Numbered from the stretch's first letter, positions 11,114 to 22,400 are shown. The stretch: DNA of 64,000 nt from Diorhabda sublineata (GCF_026230105.1 NC_079484.1:7517805-7581804), one strand, 5' to 3'. The notes: a model not told the origin generated them from the sequence alone. Translations and numbers: made by a program.

Positions 11114-11688
11114 AAACTGAAAATAAAACTATTATCAAGTGACTATTGACGTACCGCCCGTGTCGTGGTTCTGACTAGTGACTTCATTATTTTTATAAAA
11201 GACTTGAATGCGAAAACATTGGAAAAGGTATGAATATAAAAGACATGTTATGAGAAACTTTTCTGGGCAATATCATGGAAATTATATCCGTGGGTTTTAT
11301 TACGTTGTTTTAGTTACTTTATATATAGTATGTGACATGATTTTCCGATCTTTTCTTATTTAACAACCAAATTTATGATGATTTAGTCAGTTGCGATCAT
11401 ATTTTTCAGTTCAAGTGATTGTTTATGCATCACTTGAGTGAGTTAAATATGCAAATCTCGTCGTCTTCATTCATATGTTTATTTATCAAAATATCATATA
11501 ATTTTTAAACATTCTTTTCGTTCCATACGTCACCCAAATAAATGGCGTATCGGAAATATGTATTTGTACGATTTAACGTGGAAATATTGTGATTTCAAAT
11601 TTATTTTTGTGGCTAAAGTGAGTAGCAAAAAGTATAATCATAATAAGTGTAATAGTCCGTAGCGGATACTGAACATGCCAAGAAAACC
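11114..11688. other. No gene recognised
   Basis: AT-rich spacer between copies of the fold-back repeat. Confidence 0.4.
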
Positions 11689-11689
11689 G

Positions 11690-11905
11690 TTAGCTATGAA
11701 GAGACATTCTGAAGAAAATTATCATAATATCTTCATTTTCAATACATAATACAATTTATGATAATTTTCTTTAGAATGTCTCTTTATAGCGAATGTTTCC
11801 TTGGCATGTACAACGATCTAGAAATCTACATATCTCTTAAACCATAAATTTTACCGAGTTAAACAAAGAGTACCTTTTTATTGAAAAATTCATTTCTGCT
11901 ATCTT
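11690..11905. repeat. Fold-back repeat with long perfect-arm hairpin
   Basis: A 29-nt arm starting AAGAGACATTCTGAAGAAAA (about 11699) pairs with its reverse complement ending near 11791, with one mismatch and a ~32-nt loop. The right arm continues as a reversed copy of 10870-11000, so the hairpin arises from two head-to-head copies of one repeat. A precursor RNA would fold strongly, but the repeat origin makes a microRNA gene less likely. Confidence 0.75.
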
Positions 11906-11939
11906 TAGATCGTACAGGTTCTGCCTGTAAAGTTGACCA

Positions 11940-12096
11940 TTGGAAATCTGCAGTCCCTGGCGAAAAATCTACATATCTCCTAAACCGTGCCTTTTTGTTG
12001 AGGGGTTTTAAGAGAATTTTTGTGTCATAGTATTATTTTCACGTTTTTTATGCACTCCCGAATGTTTTTCATCATGGCTTGGAACACTCTGTAGAC
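11940..12096 (+). repeat. Interspersed repeat, copy c
   Basis: Shares CTACATATCTCCTAAACCGT (reverse of the motif in copy a) and the tail tattattttcacg ... cactctgtagac with 11050-11113. Identity is moderate. It abuts the hammerhead-like repeat that follows. Confidence 0.6.
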
Positions 12097-12122
12097 CAAA
12101 CTTTCTTATATTTGGACTTTTT

Positions 12123-12275
12123 GGAACCGTTGCGTAACGTTGGCGAAATTCATACTACCACTAAACCAACACTACTACACAGTCTCTGAAGACGATAACT
12201 TGGTTACGAAACGCGCATCAGACGATGTAATGATGAGTGTGGGTGTAGTGGTAGTGTACATAGTGTGCTCAATAT
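12123..12275 (+). repeat. Repeat with hammerhead-like core, copy 1
   Basis: CTGAAGA (12186-12192) is followed by the stem CGATAAC-TTG-GTTACG and GAAAC, the order of a hammerhead ribozyme core (CUGANGA, stem II, GAAA). Flanks can pair: acactactacac upstream with gtgtagtggtagtgt near 12250. The left arm begins GGAACCGTTGCGTAACG; its inverse, CGCTAACGGTTCC, closes copy 3 at 55352-55364. Further copies lie at 20970 and 55289. Hammerhead motifs are known from Penelope-like retroelements; that link here is inference. Confidence 0.5.
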
Positions 12276-12944
12276 TTATTATATATGACTCAACCTCTTC
12301 TATCCGTTTCATCTTTAGTGTTTTGCCTTTTTACTCTTCTTTCACTCTCAATTTTTCAGTATTCTGTAATTATTTATTAAGTAGACGTGCCATCTAACTC
12401 TTTGCGTCTTGAATATCTGTGTAATTGATAGTTTATTGTGAACGGCCATTTTCATCGCCAGATTCCTGTATCAGTGTGGGCTCTTTCAAAAAACTTCTCT
12501 CCCTCTTTTTTGGTTAATTTACTACCCCCTTCCATAATATCCATAGTTCGGAGCAGTTGGACTAATAGCTGTTTCATAAACTCTAGTTTTTGGTGGTCTT
12601 GATAATATTTTGGTTATTCAATGAAATCATAAATGGAACGAAAACATCAGAAATGGAATCCATAAATTAGAATAATATTTCTCATAAGTGAATTGAGGTC
12701 GATAGAGAGAATATATTTCAAATGATTTAATGGTGCATTATTCATCCAACGACAGAACTTATTAAAAAACCATATACAAAAATCATTATCAAGAATTTTG
12801 TAAAAAAGTATTTATGGAAACTGTTGAAGGTAATTTGTTTCCATTTCGAAATTACTGGAACAAATCTATTGATTTAAAAATTCCCTATGCTCCAGCTTAA
12901 TTTGGAACTAATTAAAATTAAATCTAATCACCCCGCTTTGGGTA

Positions 12945-13075
12945 GATTCACGTTCATACAACTATCAATAATCCATTATATCCTTATCTTCATTTGAAAT
13001 TTGAGCTTAAGGAAATATTGGATGAATTTAAAGCTTGGTTAATGTTCTGTTTAAGAGAAAGGGCCAAACAAATAG
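12945..13075 (+). other. Unidentified candidate exon with a good donor site
   Basis: One frame reads without stops through NPLYPYLHLKFELKEILDEF and KAWLMFCLRERAKQI to the consensus donor G|gtaagt at 13075/13076. The composition is protein-like (charged and amphipathic) and unlike the surrounding AT-rich noise. I do not recognise the family, and no acceptor was fixed. It may be a host exon or part of a transposon. Confidence 0.25.
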
Positions 13076-13579
13076 GTAAGTTTCAGTAGCTACTGACGTC
13101 ATTTTCTTAATTAAAGCTATCATTAATTATAATTTTGAATAAACACTTCCATTTAAAATTGTTGAATAAATACTCCAAACAGCTTCGTTGCAATAACCAT
13201 TGTTAGGGAAAAAGCACCAGGATAATTGGATACAAATTTTATTAAAATTTCAAACCGTTCAATTATTTTGTTTTTTTGTCTTTCATTTTAATTTTTCAGT
13301 AATAACAATTTCTTGATGCGAAACATATATAGGCGGAGGGTAAACCTGATTGTTGGCGAGGCGATACAGGCCATGGTAACGCTTGTGTCATAGTCCCGAC
13401 CCTTTAGGCATCCACCCCCGGATAAATCTTCACCACCCTTTATCATTTCAACAGGTTCTTATCTTCATTCGCGCCGCAGTTTCGCGCGTAGACTTCTTCC
13501 TCTTCTCTTTAGCTATGGGAATCACTGTAGTGAGTTATCCTCATACAAAAGCACTTTCTTCTTCATCTTAACATAATAG

Positions 13580-14060
13580 ATCTATCGTCTGTTCCTTCTT
13601 CAATATGTTTCCTCATTCTGGTTCCAAGTTGATTCGCTCTACCTACTTGTCCTCTTACCGCGTCTTGTACGTCCCCATAACTGGTTATGTCAATTCCATG
13701 GTACTTGTATTTTTTTCTCTGTTATAATATTTAACATTTTAACTCTAATTTGCATTGTAATGTTATTTGTTAATTTGTTTTTTCAGTCGTGTTATACTGT
13801 TTTCCTGTGAAACTAAAGGTATTTAATAATCTTTGAAGATCATCTTAATTAATAGCACAGGATTTTGATTTCTTTGTCACTCATTTAGTAACCATTATAT
13901 TGAATAACGTAGAACTAAACGAGTTTCCTTGTCTAATACCGCTCTTGATTGGTAAGGGTTTTGCTTGTTTACCATTTTACCATTAATGCAGCCGCGACTT
14001 TATTTGTTTGGCTGAATCAGAATGAACCGCGTCAATTAGGTAAATAATCATTGGAATGCG
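13580..14060 (-). pseudogene. RTE/Jockey-like LINE reverse transcriptase relic
   Basis: Read on the minus strand, the fragment carries LIDAVHSDSAKQIKSRL, then RQGNSLSSTLFNIMVTK (RT motif RQGD-S--LFN), DDLQRLLNTF, and KYHGIDITSYGDVQDAVRGQ (the YLG-T-S-DG segment after the catalytic palm). The YADD catalytic box seems deleted just before DDLQRLL, and several stops intervene. Charged minus-strand sequence down to about 13350 may be its tail. Confidence 0.7.
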
Positions 14061-14374
14061 TTTTTGATCCAAAGTAAGCATACTAGGCACCCAACGGGCG
14101 AATCGCTTACGTAGTCAGTATATCGAAAATGCATTCTTTCGATATGCCGCTAGTCTCTTCTTAATCCTCCTTAATCCCACTTTCGACCATTTGGTGATTT
14201 TTTTCGTTAATATCGCAGGTTTTGTTCACCTCAAACGCACGTCTTTAATCAAACTGATACGGCCATGTTTGAATTCAGCTGCCCAAAATTTAAAGTATGA
14301 ATGCAAATAAATTCACTATATACAAGCTATGTTTCTAAAGACTTTGAAGCATGTACCTGTACGTAGGATAGAAA

Positions 14375-14640
14375 ATAGAACACCTAATGTGTCACTGCAC
14401 AGCATTGCCATCGAAACGACTACAATGCATGGGGAGTGAAACATTGGAATGCCTGGAAGAAGCAGCTGAGCTGGGTGTTAAGGACCTGAATCACTTCATT
14501 GCAAACTGGAAAAGCTTGGGAAGGGGGCAAGGACCTGGCAACGGAAGAGATGGGAAATGGTGCTGACTGAAAAGTCAGCAAGGGCAACACAATGGGCCTA
14601 AGGCCTCCGAGTGGATCTCGGCTGTTAACCTAACCTAATC
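14375..14640 (+). pseudogene. R1-like LINE 3' end with CCTAA tail
   Basis: The frame starting CHCTALPSKRLQCMG and continuing LGVKDLNHFIANWKSLGR resembles the C-terminal Cys/His knuckle and tail of R1-clade LINE ORF2. Shortly after the stop lies ttaacctaacctaatc, two units of CCTAA, the complement of the insect telomere repeat TTAGG and a frequent tail of insect non-LTR elements. The rest of the element is missing. Confidence 0.55.
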
Positions 14641-14649
14641 TAAAGGATG

Positions 14650-14960
14650 TACATCTGTTGGCTACAGAAGTCATTAGAGAGCTATCCAAGTTAATCTACA
14701 GAGTTTGCTTAGCTTCAAATTGCCGGAGGCTTCAAAGCTGCTGAGATCTATCACTATATTAGTGACATTTGTGATGTATACATTATAAGTGCTGGAATGG
14801 TGTGGAAATGGATCAACGCATTTAAAGATGACCGTACACACATCATAACGATAAAGAAAGTAGGCCACTTTCCATTATTACCGATGACTTGATTCAAGTC
14901 AGTAAAATGAAGAAGAATAGACATTTCCGATGATATATGAGGAATTTTATGTTTACTAAT
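14650..14960 (+). pseudogene. mariner transposase N-terminal relic
   Basis: GGFKAAEIYHYISDICDVYI, SAGMVWKWINAFKDDRTH and, after a frameshift, RPLSIITDDLIQVSKMKKNR match the helix-turn-helix part of SETMAR-like mariner transposases (AAEIHR, MSDGMVRKW--AFK-GRT, RPS-IT-DL). The catalytic domain is absent. Confidence 0.65.
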
Positions 14961-15979
14961 GACATTGTATCATAATTTTTGACTGCCTTGAACGTAGGTC
15001 TCAACAAAAAACACAATGTGCCTGAAATATCTAATTTAACTGGAATATCCTATTCTCATTCACTTCATTCCATTCAATCAAAACTTTTTGATTGTTTTGT
15101 GTCCACCAAAACCAATGTTTCGAGGTTTCTCAAAACGACCTTCAATTCATACATAATAACAGTTGTACATCCTGGCGTTTAAGATATTTCTTCGTTATCC
15201 TGTATATGTCGATATAAATTATTATAGATCCCAACTGTTATATCACATTCATAAATCGCGATGATTAATTTATCACAAAAAAAAATTGGTGAACTCATTA
15301 CAACGAGTCGCATTTCCCTTAGTTTTCGAAGGTAAAGTTTCTACAGTCAGACCGCGCTTCATTTATATGTTTCAGTTCTCTATCGTTTCTCATTCGTCCA
15401 TGACAAATTTAGAAATAGACTGTGAACTAAATCTAATTTATTTTCGAAAGTATAAAATGGGGATTTTTCAGTGAAAAATCAATTCTTTTGAAGTTCTTCT
15501 TTTTACCAAATTACGCTACAACCCTTTCATTATGTGCATGACCGATTTCGGGCTTCGTAAGTTAGTTGGAAATCAGTTTGAAGTCTTGAAAAGTCAAAAA
15601 GCGGTTTGCATAATAACAAAAAAGGATCGTAGTCTTCTCGCGAGAAGTCTCTTGGTACTGAACTCGGTTTAGAGTCAATTTCATGCGTAGAGATTATCTA
15701 GTTTAATGAAAGACATGCCGTGAAAACATTATGAAAAATTGTTCCTAAATATTCTTTCATGAATCTAATAAGTATTTATTATTATTATATTGTTATGAAT
15801 AATGCTTCATACTAGTAGAACAGATCAACTCATAGGGAAAAAAATTTGAAAATATATTATTGGAAATCCAGTTTTAAAGTTAACAGAGTTGTTATAAACA
15901 GATAAGACATAAATGTACGTTAATTGCCTTGCCGCTTTATAAATTGAGCCCAACAGAAAGAATAAAAAATAGCATACCA
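14961..15979. other. No gene recognised
   Basis: Two short open frames on the plus strand (14979-15182 and 15286-15474) have no recognisable content. No repeat was detected. Confidence 0.4.
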
Positions 15980-16480
15980 AAAACAACAGTACTATCAATT
16001 AAAAGATAAAACTTGTTTAAGCAATTAAAGTGACAAATAATCAAAAATAGAACGTTCGTAGTAAAGTTTTGCTAGTAAGAAAAAACCAGATGTATAATTA
16101 TTCCAAGCATCAACGTTAGTTATTAGATCGACCTGAATAGGATGAATCTCAATATATACAACCATTTCAAGCTCAAAAAGAAAATATATGTTTTCTAACT
16201 AATTTTTGTTTCAGAAAGTGAAAAAAAACTTTATTTACATATTAAAGCAGTGAAAAATGAACAAATAGAACGTTTGTAGTCAAGTGAAGCTAGTAAAGTT
16301 AAAACAGATCATGTATAATCATTCCAAGTTCCAAGAGAAGAAGAAACATATGTTTCCGAATGATTCTAGTCCTTATAGTGTAATATAACTCGTTTAATCA
16401 ATTAAATTATTCAAGAATGAGAACATTTTTGATCAAATCAAGCTAGTAAAGTTAACCTGACTATCTCTTCACATTTCAAG
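15980..16480. repeat. Diverged tandem repeat, about three units of unequal length
   Basis: The word series TTTAAGCAATTAAAG / AATAGAACGTTCGTAG / GCTAGTAA / CAGATGTATAAT / ATTCCAAG occurs near 16014-16110. It recurs near 16243-16335 (AATAGAACGTTTGTAGTC, GCTAGTAAAG, CATGTATAATCATTCCAAG) and partially near 16390-16460 (TTTAATCAATTAAA, CAAGCTAGTAAAG). No coding potential. Confidence 0.55.
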
Positions 16481-16559
16481 ATCTTAAAAAAAGAGAAATG
16501 AATGTTTTATATATAATACATAAACAGCTCAACAGGCCTAATAGGCACAAAGCTTGGAG

Positions 16560-17045
16560 CCGCTCTACTGTTTTACTTTATCTATTTTGTTCATGGCTGC
16601 TTCACGCTAGTTCTCTATTCCTATTTTTTCTAAATCTTCTCTACATATTTCGATCCATTTTTTCCGTGGACGCTTTCTTTTCCTTTTCTCTTTTTCTTCC
16701 CTTACAAAGGATCTTTTCACCCAACTGTCTTCGTCCGTTCTGGCTATATACCCCATCCAATGGAGTTTATTTGCTCTGACCACATAACCCATCTCATCTT
16801 GATCATGCATTACTTGATTATACAGTACTTTGATCTCTGCGTTCGTTCTTCTTCTCCACTCGTTTTCTTCTCGTACTCCTCCGAAAATTCTCCTTACTAC
16901 CTTTTGTTTCCTTCTTTTTGTTCATGATCCAACACTCACTGCCTCACAGCACCGTTGGTTGTCTTATAAATGTGTAACATGGCGCCTCTTGAAATATCTT
17001 TTGATCTTAATAGTCCTCCTTGGGTTCAGTGACAGATTTGACAAA
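16560..17045 (-). pseudogene. LINE ORF2 C-terminal relic
   Basis: Minus-strand pieces read YGSEC, KVVRRIFGGVREENEWRRRT, NAEIKVLYNQ, NKLHWMGYIARTDEDSW and KRKRPRKKWIEICREDLEKI. These are the conserved tail of insect RTE-type LINE proteins (LYGCETW, RRIFG, RRRTN-EL, L-W-GH--R, GRP--RW-D-V--DL). Frameshifts separate the pieces; the last segment (16607-16810) is open. The RT core is not present. Confidence 0.75.
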
Positions 17046-18478
17046 AGTCAATATTAATTTATTTACGAAACAATTCGATGGGATTTATACCAAGACAAAT
17101 TTCAAGAAATTAAAAATTTAAGGTTATGCAAAATCATCGAAGTGAAACTGTCAACATTGAAGTGGCTAGAGTCACATTTAATGAAGTTAAAGTTCTCTAC
17201 TCCAGTTCGTCCCGTAAGTGTTTTGCAGTAGGGAACTGCCACTTTCACTACATGGAACAAAAGTATATTTCGTTATCTTTAACCAGCCACCAAGCTACCA
17301 CACTAAACAATCTATCGTTTTTGAAAGCCCTTTATCTTCTAGTTTCTTCCCTTCAGGGATGCGTCGAGAGTTATTTAATTATTTTTTCAATACAGATGAG
17401 AAAAAGAAACGAAATTAGGATTGATTATATGTTTTTCATGTCTAGATTCGGATTAATCTTATTTAGTGTAGGGTTCCTTTCAGGAAGCATCGTGGTTTGT
17501 AAATATAATTTCGATAAACTTCATAGCAGAAAATTATTGATAAGGGTTCTTATTGAGACAGTATTATTCGCTTGATGACTTTTTTACACAAACTCATAGT
17601 AATAAAACTCGATTGGCCACGTTGCATTTATTTTACTAGCCAGTTTATCGTTACGCCATGGAAGTTTCCAAGCTTATTAAAATAGCTATCAGATTGTTTT
17701 TATTTTCCTATTTTGTCTCTAGTTCGTGACATACTTCGCACTGATAATTTATATCCCATACTGATTAATGATTATATACGAGTGAAACAAAAATTAAGTG
17801 AAATAATTTGAGAAAAACACAAATAAACTATTTGACCTAAATTTTGCTACAATTTATCTTCAAAAATTATTTGATTTATCGGTGCTACAAAGTTGAAAAA
17901 GTATATTGTGCACATATAGGTACAGTACAATGAAAGAAAATATTGAGAAACATCTTAAGTCACCAAATTTCAACCTAAGAATTCTGTTCCAAATGACTTA
18001 TAAGAATTTCAACTGGTGTTATGTATTTGATTTCACTGTATTACAAAAAAGCTTAGAGTTTAATAGCTCCCACCTACTTGCTTTAGAAACTTTTCTTCTG
18101 TTCCTTAAATATTTAGCACACATGACTATTGTTGTTTCTTTTTTCTCAAAAGAGCGATTTCAATGTTCTAATTTTTTATTTTCTGACTACTCCAATGGGT
18201 TAAACAAGTTCTATATCACTTATTAAAGACTAGAATTGGATGAAATATCTGTTTCTTCTTCTTTGGGAGATTGAAATGGTTGTATATGATGAGATTTAAT
18301 ATAGCCACGTTGAACAGTGGGGCACATCTATGCATTTGGTGGACAATATCTAAAATTTCAAATTTCTCCATATTTTTTTTTGGTTTCTATCATCATAGTC
18401 CACAATTGAAACTTTGAGACTTGAGACTTGAGATGTCTGTCTATGGAAAATGTTTTTAAAGCACCACAACTATGCAGA
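17046..18478. other. No gene recognised
   Basis: A 149-codon plus-strand frame (17126-17575) and a 106-codon one (17906-18226) are open, but they have AT-driven composition, no family resemblance and no supporting splice context. I treat both as chance. Confidence 0.4.
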
Positions 18479-18547
18479 CCACAAAAATTATCGCATCACT
18501 GGTATTTTAGGATATTTTTAATACTTAATTTTAGTTTTTTGGGACAA

Positions 18548-18550
<3 letters not shown>

Positions 18551-18595
<45 letters not shown>
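18551..18595. repeat. (TA)n microsatellite
   Basis: About 22 TA units without interruption lie 50 bp inside the left inverted repeat of the Tc1-like element. Confidence 0.95.
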
Positions 18596-18596
<1 letters not shown>

Positions 18597-18768
18597 TTAA
18601 TAGATATTTCTGGTTTCTTATCATGGGCAAAAAAATATCAAAATTTCTTACAAATTTTTTTATAAAATGCTTGAGTAAATTTCTGTCTTGGAGAATGCAT
18701 TGAGATCGAGAACTTTCTAAGTAAATTTTGTTATTGTATAGTGGAAATTTAAATTTATTTTGTTAATA

Positions 18769-19746
18769 ATGGATGTGCTTCAACGTTTAACAAGACATGT
18801 GACGAATGAAGAAGCCGCTAGAATCATCGCGTTAATACAAGATGACCGCAGTCAAAGATACGTCGCCGGGGTACTTGGAGTTCAACAAAGCACCATATCC
18901 AGAGTTGTTATTTGCTACCAAGGAACAGGACAGCCAACCAGAAGACTCGGACAAGGCCGTGGAAGGGTAACTTCGGTAGTAGATGATCGTTATTTGAGGT
19001 TAACGGCGTTAAGAATTAGGCATACCACTGCTCGAAGGCTGCAAAAAGATCTGTTGGCTGCTCGCAATGTCCAAATAAGCCTGCAAACAGTTCGAAATAG
19101 GCAGGTATACGAGCCAGAGGTCCAGGTCTTACCAGAGAATATCGAGTAGCAAGATTGGAATTTGCTCGAAAACACGCAAATTAGAATATTCAAGATTGGT
19201 CCTATATTTTATTCACGAATGAATCAAGATTTTGTCTGTATTCATCAGATAGGCGTGTACCAGTATATGAGCGGACGTAGTGAACGGCACGATCAGGTTA
19301 ATTTTTGTCAAACTGAAAGCTTTGGTGGTGGCTCTACCAGGGTTTGGAGAGGAATTTCATTCGAGGGTCGCACGGAGTTAGTACCAGTGAATGATTGAAG
19401 ACTAAATGCTGACAGGTACATAACCAATATCCTAGAACCCCATGCAGTGCCTCATATCGGTGACAACTCTGTGCTAATGCACGATAATGCTCGTCCACAA
19501 GCTGCTAGTGTGGTTCGGCAGTACTTAGAAGAGGTCGAGATATCCACCCTGAATTGGCCTGCACGTAGCCCGAACCTTAATCCAATAGAGCATGTCTGGG
19601 ACCATCTAGGATGGCAAATTCAGCAAAATGTTCTTTTTAACTTCTGGGAAAACATGCCGCAAGGATACGTCCTGAACCTGTTTAGAAGCCTTTCATGACG
19701 AATGGAAGCTGTAATTAGAGCGAGGGACGGCAACACACGCTATTAG
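18769..19746 (+). pseudogene. Tc1-like transposase, degenerate
   Basis: The start ATG at 18769 opens MDVLQRLTRHVTNEEAARII, followed by the paired-type helix-turn-helix (RYVAGVLGVQQSTISRV) and a GRGR hinge. The catalytic core is split across frames. The first motif reads FTNESRF, with Asn replacing the catalytic Asp of FTDESRF. The second Asp is in LMHDNARP and the Glu in SPNLNPIEHVWD, 34 residues apart (DD34E). The last frame ends RMEAVIRARDGNTRY with TAG at 19744-19746. Frameshifts near 19130 and 19640, the stop near 19396 and the lost Asp make it inactive. Confidence 0.85.
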
Positions 19747-19995
19747 AAATTCATTGGATGATTTTAGTTTAAGCATCGTTCATTTTTTGTATAGATGTCT
19801 TGTACAGTTTTTTTGGATATTTTGTATGTTTTGGTAAATCAAACTTTTGTCCTCTGTAGATTAAACTGATATAAAATAAATGTTGCAAAAGGCGTATCTA
19901 ATGGTGTTTTAATTCGTAATAATAATAAAATTCGAAAAACAGGCAACACATTTAAAATTTTTAAAAAATAATGAGTGATGCGATAATTTTTGTGG

Positions 19996-20949
19996 GGTTT
20001 ATATTTTGGGGAACCAAAATTATTGAATCATTTTTAACTCAACTTTACTATCATAATTTAAGTTTATGCAGCTTCATAAATTCTTAAAGTCTTTCTTAAT
20101 GAAAAATTTAGAAAAATCGTAAAGAAAATCTCTCAAAATCGCTTAGAAATCTACCTTCACGGACATCAACTGTAGTCTACTTTCTATTAATAATTACCAG
20201 CGGTTCGTGTCGGTTTACGACAAAAGAAACTTTCTTTTAATTTTTTTTTTCCTTTTAGCTCTTCCTTTGTTTCAAATGTTGTCCATATAAATTCGAGTTT
20301 CTTTGTTTTAAATGTTTGTTTATACTTTATGAACGTAAATAGAAGAAAATCAATAAAGAAACAATTTTCGTATCGGGATAGCATTAATAACAAAATGAAC
20401 AAAAATTTTAATTTTAATTTTTCCAGAACAAACCATAAAAGTTTAATCAGATTATGACTGGGCATATGGACAATAGATTCATGATTTTGGATGTCTTAAG
20501 AAAAAGAAGTTCTGTGTGCGCGAAAAATTTATTGTAAATTGAATGATACCTACTCTCCTTATATAGAAAAGGAGAGTTTTTGTTTGCTTAAACGGTTTCT
20601 CAGATCAAAGAAAGTGACCTCAGTAAAAGTTTTTGGAAATAGGGTGTGTCCCAATTGAATAAAGTGTCTTCTAAGCTACCCTGACTATCAGAATTAAAAT
20701 TTAGATACAAAAATTCGATTCCTCGTTAAAAAATAACGGGGGTTTAGGTACAACTTTTTTTCGTAAGTCCAACAGTTTGGCCTTAAAACTACAATGTTCA
20801 ATAATTTGGTGTTTCACCCCAGTATGTGTTAATTTGACAACAAACATTCTATTTTTTTCTTTTTGAAATCTATAGTGATTGAACAATTTGTATCTTCCTT
20901 TTTGAGAACGAGAGTTGGGCATAGAACATCCATTTCTTATTTTTAAGGT
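19996..20949. other. No gene recognised; one short hairpin
   Basis: CTCTCCTT (20553-20560) and AAGGAGAG (20569-20576) form an 8-bp hairpin. Open frames at 20187-20465 and 20701-21006 on the minus strand have no recognisable content. Confidence 0.4.
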
Positions 20950-20959
20950 AAACTGTTTA

Positions 20960-21002
20960 CTTTCAGTATCTGAAGACGATAACTTGGTTATCGAAACGTG
21001 AA
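20960..21002 (+). repeat. Repeat with hammerhead-like core, copy 2
   Basis: CTGAAGA (20970-20976), then a perfect 7-bp stem CGATAAC-TTG-GTTATCG (20977-20993), running into GAAACGTG. This is the best-preserved core of the three copies. Flanking pairing arms are not obvious here. Confidence 0.5.
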
Positions 21003-21958
21003 TCACTTTTCAAGAACTAGAATCAGTTAGAGAACACTTTGGCAGTTCGAAATGGTTATACATGAAGTTATTCTTTATAGTCAGTTTGATTTGACCCCAA
21101 ACGAACTATTTCTTCCCTTCTTATTTCTTTTTAAGAATTGAAATTGCTAATACAACATGTATTTCTTCTTTTTTGAGAGCCTGTGTCTTAGAGTTTTTGC
21201 TTCCGCCTAATTATCTCTGATATTTTCGTTACCCAGTCTCAGGCGAGTGAATTTTTTGTCTTCTTTTGCAGTGAATTGACTGGTGCCTTACTATCATTCC
21301 TACATCTCAATATCAATAGTATTCCTAGCGAAAAATGTAATGACCAATTTTTTAAAAAACTAGCTGTTTAAACAAAATAAAAAAACAACTTTATATGTAC
21401 GAAAATACTAATCATTTGAAATTCTCAACAAATCCATTTGAAATCCTCTGTTCGATTCGACTTCTTGATATTGGAAAGAGTAAATTATTGATTATAATTT
21501 TGAGTGAAGTTTCAATTAGGTGGAAAGTCGTTATAACCAGGAAGTCTATAATCGAGCCGTTAGCATTTGAAGACAAGTAAAAAACTTGATTGGGAAAAAC
21601 GAAAAGGTAGGAACCGGTAACGGTATTTTTTGAGTTAAATCTCGAGGTTCAAAATATGATTAACAAGTTAACGGAACATTTATTTTAGTTATCTTCATCA
21701 CTTATCCGTACGTACTCACTAATTACATTTTTAGAACTTGCAAAGACAAAACTATTTGTTTCAATAATGCCCGAGATTCACGAGGCTAAATTTGCAAATC
21801 AGGAGAGCAAAACCATTCTAATAACGATTTTTAAAAAATTTACTACCCCTTTATTAACTATGATCGATGATTATCAACATAATGTTCAGGAGCTCTAAAT
21901 ACTTTGTCTCGATAACCTTTTTAACAGGTTTCCTCTATTGACCTTGAAATCATGGTGT
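21003..21958. other. No gene recognised
   Basis: AT-rich, with only short chance open frames. Confidence 0.4.
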
Positions 21959-22400
21959 TACAAGGATTGCTACTTAAGCTTTAAGATAGATAAATAGAAA
22001 GAAATATTTATAATTGGATATGGCTTTATTGTTTTTCAAAATATTCTTCATTAAGACCAGTACATGAGTTAGAACCAATTGTCGAAAGATTTTTCCCATT
22101 TGCCTCCAAAAAATGTAATTTGAACGCTTCTTCAGGTGACCGTGATCGTTGACGTCATAATTTATTTTTGATCATTGGGTGCCAAACAAGGACTATACGG
22201 CACATACCCATCGATTTGCTGTTTGGACTGCTTAAAAACGTTTTTGCTTAAACTGGTGGAGAATGATTCATCATCTGCGATTGATTTCCCTTATTTTTTC
22301 GAGCACTTCTGTCAAACTAGTCCATGTGTATCATTAAAAATTGATTGTATGACTTTGCTCTAATGGAGCGGTGGCGACATGTTAAGTTATTCCGTAAGAA
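21959..22400 (-). pseudogene. mariner 3' relic with one terminal repeat
   Basis: The left edge TACAAGGATTGCTACTTAAG is a mariner terminal repeat close to the one at 55812. Inside it, reading leftwards on the minus strand, are QQIDGYVPYSPCLAPND (third catalytic Asp region), SPEEAFKLHFLEANGKN and the terminal LNEEYFEKQ. Stops and frameshifts separate them. The N-terminal half is not recognisable to the right of 22400. Confidence 0.65.

Larger units (their letters stand above)
18479..19995 (+). mobile_element. Tc1-like element (DD34E)
   Basis: A 22-bp perfect inverted repeat, CCACAAAAATTATCGCATCA plus CT at 18479-18500, has its complement at 19974-19995. The true ends may lie a few bases further out. 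Between the repeats are a pure TA microsatellite and one transposase pseudogene. The terminal repeats are better conserved than the coding region. Confidence 0.85.

Noticed and set aside
11699..11791. microRNA gene
   Set aside because: The hairpin is formed by two copies of a dispersed repeat in opposite orientation, which explains the pairing.
17126..17575. 149-codon plus-strand open frame
   Set aside because: No family resemblance, no splice or promoter context, and composition matches AT-rich noise.
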